A stretch of DNA of 64,000 bases from Pseudonocardia sp. (GCA_019244295.1 JAFASX010000144.1:1-64000); one strand, 5' to 3'; positions 11,360 through 20,939 are shown, numbered from the stretch's first letter. The notes: generated by a model from the letters alone, not told the origin. A program made the numbers and translations.

Positions 11360-11570
11360 ACCGTCCTCCCCCTCTGTCTCCTGCTCCGAGCCGGAGCGCC
11401 TGAGAGATTCACCCGCGGAGCGGCGGGCTTTCCCCATCGGCGAGCGGAGCACTCCGCTCTTTCCAGAGGCGTCTCACCCGTGCGGTCCACAGTGCCTGAG
11501 AGATTCCGGGGAGAAGTTGCTCCTTCGGCGCCCGATCGCTGGCCGCGACCGGGACTCTCCCGCACGGGAT
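11360..11570 (-). ncRNA. Tandem glycine riboswitch (two aptamers) upstream of gcvP
   Basis: Reverse complement: CGGGAGAGTCCCGG...GGGCGCCGAAGGAGCAACTTCTCCCCGGAATCTCTCAGGCACTGTGGACCGCACGGGTGAGACGCCTCTGGAAAG, then a second unit GCCGATGGGGAAAGCCCGCCGCTCCGCGGGTGAATCTCTCAGGCGCTCC. These are glycine aptamer core motifs (GCCGAAGGAGCAA, GAATCTCTCAGGCA, CTCTGGAAAG), second core repeated. Confidence 0.9.
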
Positions 11571-11654
11571 TTGGCGACTACGGGGACCAGAATACCCCCG
11601 AGTCCGTCCGCTCGCCGCTCGTAGCTCACTTCGGGCTAAGCCGGGAGCGGCGTG

Positions 11655-12257
11655 CTAGCTGATGCGTTTGGCGGCGCGCCGTCGGCTGAGCTCGTCAGTG
11701 GGTGCGTCCGGCACCACACCATCGGCACCATCGGCGCGCTCTGCTGGAAACTCGCGGATGGTACCGGTGATCTCCCGCATCGCGCCGCCGATCGCGATTC
11801 CGAAGACCCCTTGGCCACCCCGTAACAAGTCGACGACTTCCTCGGGGGAGCCGCACTCGTAGACGGTGGTGCCATCGGACAACAGCGTGATGCCCGCGAG
11901 GTCGCGGACTCCTCGGGCCCGCAGGTGATCAACGGCCAATCGGATGTTCTGCAACGAGACACCGGCGTCCAACAGCCGCTTGACCACCTTCAGGACCAGT
12001 ACGTCTTTGAACGAGTACAACCGCTGGCTGCCTGAGCCTGACGCACCTCGTACCGAAGGCACCACGAGACCGGTACGTGCCCAGTAATCGAGCTGACGGT
12101 AGGTAATCCCGACCACCTGGCAGGCGGTTGGGCCTCGGTAGCCGGCGAGCTGGTCGGGCAGCCCGTCGACCAGGGCTGAGTCAGGAAACAACTCGCCCTG
12201 TACTGCGCCGTCCCCCGGCCGCTCGGAGTCCATGGAGAGACCGTATTCCGAGGTCAT
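11655..12257 (-). CDS. MerR-family transcriptional regulator (Rv1830-like)
   Basis: MerR HTH (TACQVVGITYRQLDYWARTGLVVPSVRGASGSGSQRLYSFKDVLVLKVVKRLLDAGVSLQNIR) and synteny with bifunctional nuclease, FtsR-like, garA, gcvH. Confidence 0.88.
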   Translation of the reverse strand: MTSEYGLSMDSERPGDGAVQGELFPDSALVDGLPDQLAGYRGPTACQVVGITYRQLDYWARTGLVVPSVRGASGSGSQRLYSFKDVLVLKVVKRLLDAGVSLQNIRLAVDHLRARGVRDLAGITLLSDGTTVYECGSPEEVVDLLRGGQGVFGIAIGGAMREITGTIREFPAERADGADGVVPDAPTDELSRRRAAKRIS

Positions 12258-12298
12258 CGACCGGTCAACGCGACGCGCGGCAACCTTCGATGAAGGCT

Positions 12299-12772
12299 TC
12301 AGGGTTGTGCGCCCCGAAAGTCCTCCGGCGAGACTGAGTCGAGGAATTCCCGGAACTTCTCGACCTCGTCTTCCTGCTCGTCCGGAATGATCAGACCGGC
12401 TTCGGCCAGTACGTTTTCCTCCGCGTGGATCGGCACGCCAACTCGCAACGCGAGCGCCACCGAGTCGCTGGGACGGGCGGAGACCCGGGTGCCCCCGTCG
12501 AAGACCAGCTCGGCGAAGAACGTACCTTCCTGGAGGTCGGTGATTCGGACCTGTTCCAGCCGCCGCCCCAGCGACTTGATCACGTCCCTGAGCAGATCAT
12601 GGGTGAGCGGCCGGGCCGGCTTGACACCTTGTTGCTCCAGCGCGATGGCGGTGGCCTCCACCGAGCCGATCCAGATCGGCAAGTACCGATCGCCACTTGT
12701 CTCCCGCAGCAGGAGAATGGGTTGGTTCGCGGGCAGCTCGACTCGAACACCCACTACGCGCATCTCACTCAC
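12299..12772 (-). CDS. Bifunctional nuclease family protein (DUF151)
   Basis: MSEMRVVGVRVELPANQPILLLRETSGDRYLPIWIGSVEATAIALEQQGVKPARPLTHDL...; characteristic DUF151 sequence. Confidence 0.92.
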   Translation of the reverse strand: MSEMRVVGVRVELPANQPILLLRETSGDRYLPIWIGSVEATAIALEQQGVKPARPLTHDLLRDVIKSLGRRLEQVRITDLQEGTFFAELVFDGGTRVSARPSDSVALALRVGVPIHAEENVLAEAGLIIPDEQEDEVEKFREFLDSVSPEDFRGAQP

Positions 12773-12949
12773 GCGCCTTGGCCTCCCTCCCCGACGGGGA
12801 CTCGCACCACCTGATCGCCCCTGGCGATAGAACCTCTGGTTGCTTTGCTAGTCGGGTCGGATCCGGTGGACCCTGGTACTGGAAGACGCTACACGGATGG
12901 GCGGCCGATTGCGCGCCATCCGGCGACAGGTCGTGCCGCCGGGCAAGAT

Positions 12950-13672
12950 TCACCGAGGTAGCCCCTCCCGCAAGCCCGCTCGGATCAGGAGGCCGTGCAG
13001 CCGAACCGACAACCCGGCCATCTCACGCAGCAGATCTTCGGCCCGGGAAGAGGCGTCCGGGTCCCGCTGGCGGGCCAGTGGACCAACGATCTGGTGCAGC
13101 AAGCCGATCTCCCGGTCCGCCGCCGCGCGAAAGGCCCGAAGGTGGCGAGGCTCGAGCCCGAAGTCAGTGAGCGCACGCGCGGCCTTGGCCAGCTCCACCG
13201 CGTCGGCGTCGTAGAACCCGGCGGGCCCGGTTCGGACAATGCCGTACTGCTCGAGTGCCGCCAGGGTTACACCGTCGATGCCGGTCTCGGCGAGCAGATC
13301 TTCCCTGGTCAGCCGTATCTTCGGGGTCGGCCGGACAATCTCTGGATCACCGCTGGGCACCACGACCAGTGGTCGGGACTCGTCCATACTTTGCCGATCC
13401 CGCTCGTCGAGCTGCTGTTTGATCACTTTGAGCGGCAAGTAGTGGTCGCGCTGGGCGGCAAGGACGAACCGGAGCCGCTCGAGATCCTCAGCGGTGAACT
13501 GGCGATACCCTGAGGCGCTGCGCGCCGGGGACACTAGACCCTCCGATTCCAGAAAACGAATCTTGGAGATGGTCACGTCCGGAAACTCGGGACGGAGCCG
13601 GTCGAGCACCGCACCGATACTCCACCGACCTTCCTCGGCTCCCCGCCCTCGGGACCACTGCGGGGCGGTCAC
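12950..13672 (-). CDS. ftsR: MerR-family regulator, FtsR-like (Rv1828-like)
   Basis: WSIGAVLDRLRPEFPDVTISKIRFLESEGLVSPARSASGYRQFTAEDLERLRFVLAAQRDHYLPLKVIKQQLD; position between bifunctional nuclease and garA. Confidence 0.88.
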   Translation of the reverse strand: MTAPQWSRGRGAEEGRWSIGAVLDRLRPEFPDVTISKIRFLESEGLVSPARSASGYRQFTAEDLERLRFVLAAQRDHYLPLKVIKQQLDERDRQSMDESRPLVVVPSGDPEIVRPTPKIRLTREDLLAETGIDGVTLAALEQYGIVRTGPAGFYDADAVELAKAARALTDFGLEPRHLRAFRAAADREIGLLHQIVGPLARQRDPDASSRAEDLLREMAGLSVRLHGLLIRAGLREGLPR

Positions 13673-13706
13673 GATCCCGCCGCCGAGCCGGCGACCACCT
13701 CGACGA

Positions 13707-14174
13707 TCATCCGCGCCCCTGGATCTCCCCCGGACCGGCGTCCCGAGGACCGGTCAGGAAAACCAGCCGGAACTTGCCGATCTGCACCTCATCGCCGTTG
13801 GCGAGCACGGCTGTGTCCACCGGCTCTCGGTTGACATACGTGCCGTTTAAGCTGCCGACGTCCACTACCACAAATTCCCCGACGTCTCTGCGGAACTCGG
13901 CGTGGCGACGGGAAACAGTCACGTCATCCAGGAAAATGTCGCTCTCCGGATGCCGGCCAGCACTGGTGGTCGCCCGGTCGAGCAGGAACCGGGAACCGGC
14001 GTTCGGTCCTCGCTTAACCACCAGCAGGGCCGAGCCAGGCGGCAGCGCATCAACCCCCGATACTCGCGGTTCGGCCTGCGGGGTGTCGTGCTCGGCGAGA
14101 AAGTCCGCCCGGAAAATCGACGTCGTCTCCGGGGAACGTTCCGGTGGTACGCCGGGCCCGTGGTTGCTGGTCAC
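13707..14174 (-). CDS. garA: FHA-domain regulator GarA/OdhI
   Basis: N-terminal ETTSIFRADF phosphorylation motif, FHA core AGRHPESDIFLDDVTVSRRHAEFRRD...SLNGTYVN; adjacent to gcvH. Confidence 0.93.
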   Translation of the reverse strand: MTSNHGPGVPPERSPETTSIFRADFLAEHDTPQAEPRVSGVDALPPGSALLVVKRGPNAGSRFLLDRATTSAGRHPESDIFLDDVTVSRRHAEFRRDVGEFVVVDVGSLNGTYVNREPVDTAVLANGDEVQIGKFRLVFLTGPRDAGPGEIQGRG

Positions 14175-14256
14175 CTCGGGATCTCCTCTTGCGCGGTGTC
14201 GGTGGGCCGCTGACGGCAGTGGTGGGTTGCGCCCAACTTACCGCGCAGCGTGGTGT

Positions 14257-14646
14257 TCAAGACCGCTCGGTCAGCGAGCGGTAGGTCTCTGCGTTGAGCA
14301 GCGGAGTAAGAGCATCACCGACCAGGCCGTCAAGCCGGATCTCAACCATCCAACCATCGTTGTAGGGCTCGGTGTTGACCAATTCCGGCTCATCAGCGAG
14401 AACCGTATTCACGGACGCCACTTGCCCACTCACTGGCGCGTACAGTTCAGAAACGGCTTTGACGGACTCAATAGTTCCGAGGGCTTCCCCGGCGTTAGCT
14501 CGCTGACCGACCGTTGGAGGTTCCACATATACCACGTCGCCGAGCTGGCGTTGGGCATAATCGGTAATGCCGATACGTACCGTGTTCTCGGATACGGTGC
14601 GGACCCACTCGTGGTCCTCGGTGTAGTGCAGGTCCTCTGGGATCAC
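14257..14646 (-). CDS. gcvH: Glycine cleavage system H protein
   Basis: MIPEDLHYTEDHEWVRTVSENTVRIGITDYAQRQLGDVVYVEPPTVGQRANAGEALGTIESVKAVSELYAPVSG; lipoyl-lysine ESVKA. Confidence 0.95.
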   Translation of the reverse strand: MIPEDLHYTEDHEWVRTVSENTVRIGITDYAQRQLGDVVYVEPPTVGQRANAGEALGTIESVKAVSELYAPVSGQVASVNTVLADEPELVNTEPYNDGWMVEIRLDGLVGDALTPLLNAETYRSLTERS

Positions 14647-14742
14647 CCAGGCAGCCTATCGACGCCGCCGACCGGGTCACCGAACGGGCCGGTCCAGAGG
14701 GCGGCTTCAGCGCCGGGGTTGAGCGTCAGCACGGCATCTTGT

Positions 14743-15324
14743 TCAAAGCTCGCCCGAACTTCGCAGGGCCCGACGGAACTGCGCCAGGTACACCACCCCA
14801 GACCACAGGTACAGCGCGCCGCCCCATACGGCGAAGGCGCAGGCCAACGCTCGAACCACTCCAAGCAGATCGGGACCGATACCCGAAGTGCCCTCGGCGA
14901 GCAACAGCAGCGGAAACGCGTAAAGCAGGTTGAGCGTCGCGGCCTTGCCGAGGTAAGTCACCGGGAAAGAGCGATACCCGCGCCGACGCAGCACGCCGAT
15001 ACACACCGCCAAGACCAGATCCCGGCCGACCAGCGCGGCGACGGCCCACCACGGCACGATGCCTCGGATCAAGAACGCCGCGAGGGTGGCCAGGATGTAC
15101 AGTCGATCCACGGCTGGGTCCAGCAACTCACCGAGGTGGCTGTGCTGGTTGAGCAAGCGCGCCGTTTTGCCGTCGAGCCAGTCGGTGAGCCCGCTGGCAA
15201 TCAGCACGAGTACGCCGGCACGGTCGGCATGCGGGCCAAGCAGCAGCCACAGGAGCAGCGGCGCCCCTGCCAGTCGCGCGAGACTGAGCAGGTTGGGCAG
15301 GGTAAGGACACGGTCCGAGGCCAT
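14743..15324 (-). CDS. CDP-alcohol phosphatidyltransferase (PgsA-like)
   Basis: MASDRVLTLPNLLSLARLAGAPLLLWLLL...LTDWLDGKTARLLNQHSHLGELLDPAVDRLY; CDP-alcohol phosphatidyltransferase motif DGxxAR...GxxxDxxxD. Confidence 0.9.
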   Translation of the reverse strand: MASDRVLTLPNLLSLARLAGAPLLLWLLLGPHADRAGVLVLIASGLTDWLDGKTARLLNQHSHLGELLDPAVDRLYILATLAAFLIRGIVPWWAVAALVGRDLVLAVCIGVLRRRGYRSFPVTYLGKAATLNLLYAFPLLLLAEGTSGIGPDLLGVVRALACAFAVWGGALYLWSGVVYLAQFRRALRSSGEL

Positions 15325-15576
15325 CTCGGACCACCGATGGCGAGTGGGGGCCACGTCGGCAGGCTCCCTGGCGGGCACGGCCACGTCGGCAGGGTCCCAT
15401 ACCACCGCCTGTCCGGCATCTGGCTTCGTCGAGCTATGGTCGCCCCACGACCGTATCCAGCTCGACTATCGTTAAGACCGGCCGAGGCTGACTTGCATCC
15501 CGCAACCGGGCTCCAGACCATCCAGTCATCCATCTACCACAGTGGAGCTCAAGACAGCGGAGACAGGGAGCGCACC

Positions 15577-16962
15577 GTGGTCGAGATCGAAGCGGCACTG
15601 GCCGACCTGGTAGGCATCGATCACGTGCTGACTGGCGACCGGATCAGCGATGACTACGGCCACGATGAGGCGTTGTCGGTCACCCCGGCGCGGCCCGCCG
15701 CGGTGGTGCGCCCAGCGAGCACCGCCGAGGTCTCGGCGGTGCTGCGGCTGGCCTCGGCACACGGCATCCCGGTGACCGCCCGAGGCAGCGGTACCGGGCT
15801 GTCCGGCGCGGCCGTGCCGCAACCAGGGGGCGTGGTGATTTCCTTCGAGCGAATGAACGCCATCCTTGAGATCGACACGGCGAATCACGTCGCCGTGGTA
15901 CAGGCGGGGGTGACGCTGGCTCAGCTCGACGAAGCGGCGACGGCGTACGGGTTGACATACCCGGTTTACCCCGGAGAGCTCAGCGGCAGCCTGGGCGGGA
16001 ACGTGGCCACCAACGCCGGCGGAATGCGCGCGGTGCGCTACGGGGTGACCCGAAGCCAGGTGCTGGGTCTGCAGGTCGCGCTGCCCACCGGCGAAGTGAT
16101 CCGCACCGGCGGCAAGCTGGCCAAGGCCAGCACCGGCTACGATCTCACCCAACTGATCGTGGGCTCGGAGGGAACGCTCGCCCTCATCACCGAAGTGACC
16201 CTGCGGCTCTACCCCCGTCCGCCGCACCAGGCCTGCGTGCTCGCGCCGTATCGCACCGTGGACGAGGTGGCGAGGGCCGTGCCGAAGGTAGTGGCCAGCG
16301 GGGTCGGGCCGTCGATCCTGGAGTACCTCGACGCGCTCACCCTGGCGGCGATCACCCACGCCAACCAGCTGGAGCTCGGGGTGGCCGCCGAGATCCGGGA
16401 CAGCGCGCAAGCCTACCTGTTGGTGATGTTGGAGAGTACTCACGCCGACCGGCTGGAGGCCGACATCGAGCGGCTCGGTGAGCTGCTCACCGAGTTGGGC
16501 GCAATTGAGGTGTACGTATTGCCCGGCCCTTCGGCCCGCCGGCTGATCGAGGCCCGTGAGAAAACGTTCTGGACGTCGAAAGCGGCCGGGGCGAACGACA
16601 TCGTGGATGTGGTGATACCCCGGGCGGAGATCGCGGAGTTCCTCCGGGTCGTCAAGGAAATCGCGCATCGGCACTCCTCTTATGTGCTGGGCTGCGGACA
16701 TGCCGGCGACGGAAACGTGCATCTAGCGGTGTTCCAGGCTGACGACGAGGTGCGCTCCGCGCTGCTGCGCGAGCTGTTCGAAGCCGGGATGAAACTGGGT
16801 GGGCTGATCTCCGGGGAGCACGGTGTCGGGCGATGCAAGAAACGATACTTCCTTGAGCTCACCGATCCGGTCACCATCGAGCTGATGCGTCGGATCAAGT
16901 TCGCGTTCGACCCAGCGGGGATTCTCAACCCCGGTGTCTTACTGGACCCCTTAACGGCTTGA
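15577..16962 (+). CDS. FAD-binding oxidase (GlcD/D-lactate dehydrogenase-like)
   Basis: VVRPASTAEVSAVLRLASAHGIPVTARGSGTGLSGAAVPQPGGVVISFERMN; C-terminal LISGEHGVGRCKKRYF. GTG start at 15577; the longer ORF from 13774 is antisense to garA/gcvH/pgsA. Confidence 0.92.
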   Translation: MVEIEAALADLVGIDHVLTGDRISDDYGHDEALSVTPARPAAVVRPASTAEVSAVLRLASAHGIPVTARGSGTGLSGAAVPQPGGVVISFERMNAILEIDTANHVAVVQAGVTLAQLDEAATAYGLTYPVYPGELSGSLGGNVATNAGGMRAVRYGVTRSQVLGLQVALPTGEVIRTGGKLAKASTGYDLTQLIVGSEGTLALITEVTLRLYPRPPHQACVLAPYRTVDEVARAVPKVVASGVGPSILEYLDALTLAAITHANQLELGVAAEIRDSAQAYLLVMLESTHADRLEADIERLGELLTELGAIEVYVLPGPSARRLIEAREKTFWTSKAAGANDIVDVVIPRAEIAEFLRVVKEIAHRHSSYVLGCGHAGDGNVHLAVFQADDEVRSALLRELFEAGMKLGGLISGEHGVGRCKKRYFLELTDPVTIELMRRIKFAFDPAGILNPGVLLDPLTA

Positions 16963-17016
16963 AGCGCAATCTTCTCGTGGATGCTGTGATCAGCGGGTGG
17001 GAAGGGAGGAAGCCAC

Positions 17017-18576
17017 ATGAACGGCGCGCAGGCGCTGATCCGCACCCTGGTAAACGCTGGGGTGAATGTGTGCTTCGCCAACCCGGGCACTTCGGAGATG
17101 CACTTCGTGGCCGCTTTGGACGCCGTGCCCGAGATGCGTGGCGTGCTCACCTTGTTCGAAGGTGTGGCCACTGGCGCCGCCGACGGGTTCTCCCGGATCG
17201 CCGAACGCCCGGCGGCCGTGCTTTTACACCTTGGTCCTGGCTTGGGGAACGGGCTGGCCAACCTGCACAACGCCCGGCGAGCCGGCACCGCCGTGCTCAC
17301 CGTCGTGGGTGACCACGCGACATACCACAAGCGGTTCGACGCTCCGCTGGAATCGGATATCGACGCGCTGGCCGGCGCCGTGTCTGGTTGGGTCCAACGG
17401 ACGGAGCGCATCCAGGACGTGGCGCGGGACGCGGCCGCCGCAGTCGCCGCCGCCATCGGTCCACCGGCTGAGGTAGTGACGCTGATTCTGCCCGCTGATG
17501 TGTCCTGGCAGCTCGGAGCGTCCGTAGCGCCGGCACCGACCCCGCCCACACCAGGCCCGCCACTGGTCCGTGATGAGGCACTTTCGGCGGCCGCCGCGGC
17601 ACTGGGCTCCGGGGAGCCGGCGGTGCTGCTCATCGGCGGCGACGCGACGCGTGAGCGCGGGCTGTGTGCGGCGGCTCGGATCTCGGCGGCCACCGGCGCG
17701 AAACTGCTTTGCGAGACGTTCCCGACCCGTTTGGAGCGTGGAGCCGGGCTGCCGATGGTGGGCCGGCTGGGCTACCTCCCCGAGATGGCGACCTACCAGC
17801 TCGGCGGCGCGAAGCACCTTGTGCTCGCCGGTGCCCGCTCCCCCGTCACGTTCTTCGCCTACCCCGGCCAACCCGGCGACCTGGTTCCCGCGACCTGCCG
17901 AGTACACGAGCTGATGGGGCCGGCCGGAGCGAGCGCCGCGCTGGAACGGCTGGCCGAGCTGTTGGCCATGGATATCAAGGCCCCGCTGGCCGAGCTTTGC
18001 CGGCCGAGGCTGCCCACCGGTGAGCTGACCGCGCAGTCCGCCGCCGAGGTCATCGGCGCGCTACTGCCCGAGGCGGCCATCGTGGTGGACGAATCGAACA
18101 CCTCAGGCGTGTTCCTCAACCCCGCCACTGAGGGCGCGCCCCGGCACGACTGGCTTGCCCTGACCGGTGGCGCGATCGGCTACGGGCTGCCAGCCGCTAC
18201 CGGCGCGGCGATCGCCGCGCCGGAGCGTCCGGTGCTGTGTCTGCAAGCGGACGGGTCGGCAATGTACACGATCTCGGCGCTGTGGACGCATGCCAGGGAG
18301 AACCTGAACATCACAACCGTGATCTTCAACAACCGCGCCTACGCCATCCTGCGTTTGGAGCTGCGCAAGGTCGGCGTCGACGGCGCGATGGGCCCGAAGG
18401 CCAAAGCGCTGCTCGATCTGTCGGAGCCCACGATCGACTTCGTCGCGTTGGCCACTGGCATGGGGGTGCCAGCGGCCCGGGCCACGACAGCCGAGCAGCT
18501 CGCCGAGGCGTTGCGCACCGCGCTGGCTGAGCCCGGTCCGCACCTGATCGACGCGATCGTGCCGCCGGTGGTGTAA
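17017..18576 (+). CDS. Thiamine-pyrophosphate-dependent enzyme (acetolactate synthase / benzoylformate decarboxylase-like)
   Basis: 519 aa; MNGAQALIRTLVNAGVNVCFANPGTSEMHFVAALD...FEGVATGAADGFSRI; TPP-binding GDGSAMYTISALWTHARENLNITTVIFNNRAYAIL (as ADGSAMY). Confidence 0.9.
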   Translation: MNGAQALIRTLVNAGVNVCFANPGTSEMHFVAALDAVPEMRGVLTLFEGVATGAADGFSRIAERPAAVLLHLGPGLGNGLANLHNARRAGTAVLTVVGDHATYHKRFDAPLESDIDALAGAVSGWVQRTERIQDVARDAAAAVAAAIGPPAEVVTLILPADVSWQLGASVAPAPTPPTPGPPLVRDEALSAAAAALGSGEPAVLLIGGDATRERGLCAAARISAATGAKLLCETFPTRLERGAGLPMVGRLGYLPEMATYQLGGAKHLVLAGARSPVTFFAYPGQPGDLVPATCRVHELMGPAGASAALERLAELLAMDIKAPLAELCRPRLPTGELTAQSAAEVIGALLPEAAIVVDESNTSGVFLNPATEGAPRHDWLALTGGAIGYGLPAATGAAIAAPERPVLCLQADGSAMYTISALWTHARENLNITTVIFNNRAYAILRLELRKVGVDGAMGPKAKALLDLSEPTIDFVALATGMGVPAARATTAEQLAEALRTALAEPGPHLIDAIVPPVV

Positions 18577-18590
18577 GAGTGGTCAAGTGG

Positions 18591-20939
18591 CTACTCCACC
18601 CACCGGCGCGCGGAGCTTAACGCGCGCGACGGCGGCCGACCTGGCGGCTGGCTCACCGGTGCTGGCGTGATCAGCTCAGGTATCGGCTCGCTGGCTGGAT
18701 GATCGACCTTGATAGTGAGCTCGCTTCCGTAGTGGCTCAGCGTCATAGGCTCACCGGTGACCAAGGAGTACTCGGCCACTCGCGCGCCGACCTCCACCCG
18801 CAGCTGACGGCCTTGATAGCCCATACCGAACCGCAGCCTGGTCCAGCCGGGCGGTAGCCGGGGGGCGAAGGTCAACCTACCGTCGTGATCCCGCATTCCA
18901 CCGAATCCAGCGACCAGAACTAGCCAAACCCCAGCCAAATTAGCCAAGTGCAGCCCGCTGTCGGCGTTGTGGTGCAGGTCGTCCAGGTCGGTGAAGGCAA
19001 CCTCCCGCAGATAATCCTGGGCCAGCCGCAGGTGGCCGAGCTCGGCCGCAATGATGGCCTGGGTGCACGCCGACAGGGAAGAGTCACGTACCGTGAGTGC
19101 TTCGTAATAGGCGAAGTTGCGGATCTTCTCCTCACGGGTGAATGCGTCCCCGCGTAAATGCATGGCCAGTACCAAGTCGGCCTGCTTGATCACCTGCCGG
19201 CGGTAGATATCGCCGTACGGGTAGTGCAGCAGCAGTGGGTACTTCTGCGACGGGGTGTTCGCGAAGTCCCAGCGTTCATGGTCAGTGAAACCGGTGGCCT
19301 GGGGATGTACGCCGAGGCGATCGTCGTAGGGCACGTACATCGCTTCAGCCGCCCGCCGCCAGTCCTCGATCTCGGCGTCGGTGACCCCCAGCTTCGAGGC
19401 ACTCTCCTGGTGAGTCGCCGCTGCCGCCGAGGCGCCGCGCAGATTTCGCTGGGCCATGAGGTTGGTGTAAACATTGTTGTCCACGAGTGCGCTGTACTCG
19501 TCGGGGCCGGTGACGCCATCGATGCGGAACCTGCCCGCCGCATCGTAGTGCCCGAGAGAGAGCCACAGTCGCGCGGTTTCCACCAGGATGTCGCATCCGA
19601 TATCACGCATGAACCCGACGTCTTCGGTCGCGTTCACGTACCGCAGCACGGCATCCGCGACGTCGGCGTTAATATGGTAAGCCGCCGTGCCAGCCGGCCA
19701 GTAGGCCGAACATTCCTGGCCCCGGATGGTCCGCCAGGGAAAGGTCGCGCCGACGTGGCCAAGTTGGCGAGCTCGCTCTCTGGCCAGGTCCAGGGTGCTG
19801 TGTCGCCAGCGGAGCGCGTCAGCGGCGGCTTTGGGCGCGTTGTAGATGAGCACCGGCAGCAGGAACGTCTCGGTGTCCCAGAACGTGTGGCCGTCGTAGC
19901 CCGAGCCGGTCAATCCCTTGGCCGGAATGGCCCGCCGCTCGGCTCGCGCGCCCGCCTGCAGCACGTGAAATAAGGCGAATCGGGTGGCTTGCTGCAGCCG
20001 GTCGTCCCCGTCGAGTCGGACGTCGGCGCGTTCCCAGAAATCGTCCAGGTACTGGCGCTGCTCGGCGGCCAGTCGGGCGAAGCCGGTGTGCCTCGCGGCG
20101 GTCACCGCGGCCTCCACCTGACTGCATACCGCCGGTCGAGACCGTTGGCTGGACCACCCGTAGCCAATGAGCTTGACCAGCCGCAGCACCTGCCCTGGCT
20201 GCAGGGTCGTGCTGAGGGTCACCCGAGCGGTGTCCGGATGGCCATCGTTGGTGACCAGCACATCGTCCGAACCCTCCCAGATATGGTCCATCATCGCCGC
20301 CATCCGCAACCCGCTGCGCCGGGTGCGGTGGACCATGACCACGCTGGAGTAGTTGACCTCGACCTCCTCGGCCTCCAGCGGAGCTTCCAGCGCTGTGGCC
20401 ACCCGAGGGTCGTTGATCGGGGCCGGAAGTTGCTCGTTGGCAATCAGCTCGGACTGCAGAACTATGCGCGCGGACTGTTCGACCGGAGTGACCTCGTACT
20501 CGATCGCGGCGATCGACCGTTGCACGAAGGAGACCAGCCGAGTGGAGCGCACGATGACGGCTTGCCCCGCCGGGCTGCGCCACTTCACTTCACGGCGCAA
20601 TACCCCATCGCGAAAATCCAGCTCACGGCGGTGCCCGCGCAGCTCGCCGTATCGCACATCGAACGGCTCGTCATCGACCAGCAGCCGGATCAGCTTGCCA
20701 TTGGTCACGTTGATGACACTCTGGCCGGATTCGGGGTAGCCGTAGCCCGCCTCGGCGTACGGCAGGGGACGCAACTCATACAGTGAGTTGAGGTAGGTGC
20801 CCGGCGTGGAATGCGGGTCACCCTCGTCGAGGTTACCACGCACCCCAATATGTCCGTTGGAAAGCGCGAACAACGACTCAGCCTGGCCTAGCCGGTCCAA
20901 GTCGAGCTCAGGCTCGACAAGCCGCCATGTGTGATCCAT
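18591..20939 (-). CDS. Glycoside hydrolase family 65 (maltose/trehalose/kojibiose phosphorylase-like)
   Basis: MDHTWRLVEPELDLDRLGQAESLFALSNGHIGVRGNLDEGDP; catalytic-region motif GVTGPDEYSALVDNNVYTNLMA; HHNADSGLHLANLAGVWLVLVAGFGGMR. Confidence 0.92.
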   Translation of the reverse strand: MDHTWRLVEPELDLDRLGQAESLFALSNGHIGVRGNLDEGDPHSTPGTYLNSLYELRPLPYAEAGYGYPESGQSVINVTNGKLIRLLVDDEPFDVRYGELRGHRRELDFRDGVLRREVKWRSPAGQAVIVRSTRLVSFVQRSIAAIEYEVTPVEQSARIVLQSELIANEQLPAPINDPRVATALEAPLEAEEVEVNYSSVVMVHRTRRSGLRMAAMMDHIWEGSDDVLVTNDGHPDTARVTLSTTLQPGQVLRLVKLIGYGWSSQRSRPAVCSQVEAAVTAARHTGFARLAAEQRQYLDDFWERADVRLDGDDRLQQATRFALFHVLQAGARAERRAIPAKGLTGSGYDGHTFWDTETFLLPVLIYNAPKAAADALRWRHSTLDLARERARQLGHVGATFPWRTIRGQECSAYWPAGTAAYHINADVADAVLRYVNATEDVGFMRDIGCDILVETARLWLSLGHYDAAGRFRIDGVTGPDEYSALVDNNVYTNLMAQRNLRGASAAAATHQESASKLGVTDAEIEDWRRAAEAMYVPYDDRLGVHPQATGFTDHERWDFANTPSQKYPLLLHYPYGDIYRRQVIKQADLVLAMHLRGDAFTREEKIRNFAYYEALTVRDSSLSACTQAIIAAELGHLRLAQDYLREVAFTDLDDLHHNADSGLHLANLAGVWLVLVAGFGGMRDHDGRLTFAPRLPPGWTRLRFGMGYQGRQLRVEVGARVAEYSLVTGEPMTLSHYGSELTIKVDHPASEPIPELITPAPVSQPPGRPPSRALSSARRWVE

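Noticed and set aside
11332-11565. N-terminal extension of GcvP in the ORF track
   Set aside because: Region is the tandem glycine riboswitch; the GcvP N-terminus begins at [12 protein letters not shown].
13774-15576. N-terminal ~600 residues of the 13774..16962 ORF
   Set aside because: Antisense to garA, gcvH and pgsA-like genes; the true oxidase begins at GTG 15577.
15526-16722. 398-aa minus-strand ORF (also 16680..17693, 337 aa)
   Set aside because: Antisense to the clear FAD-oxidase and TPP-enzyme genes; composition is typical of high-GC shadow ORFs with no family motifs.
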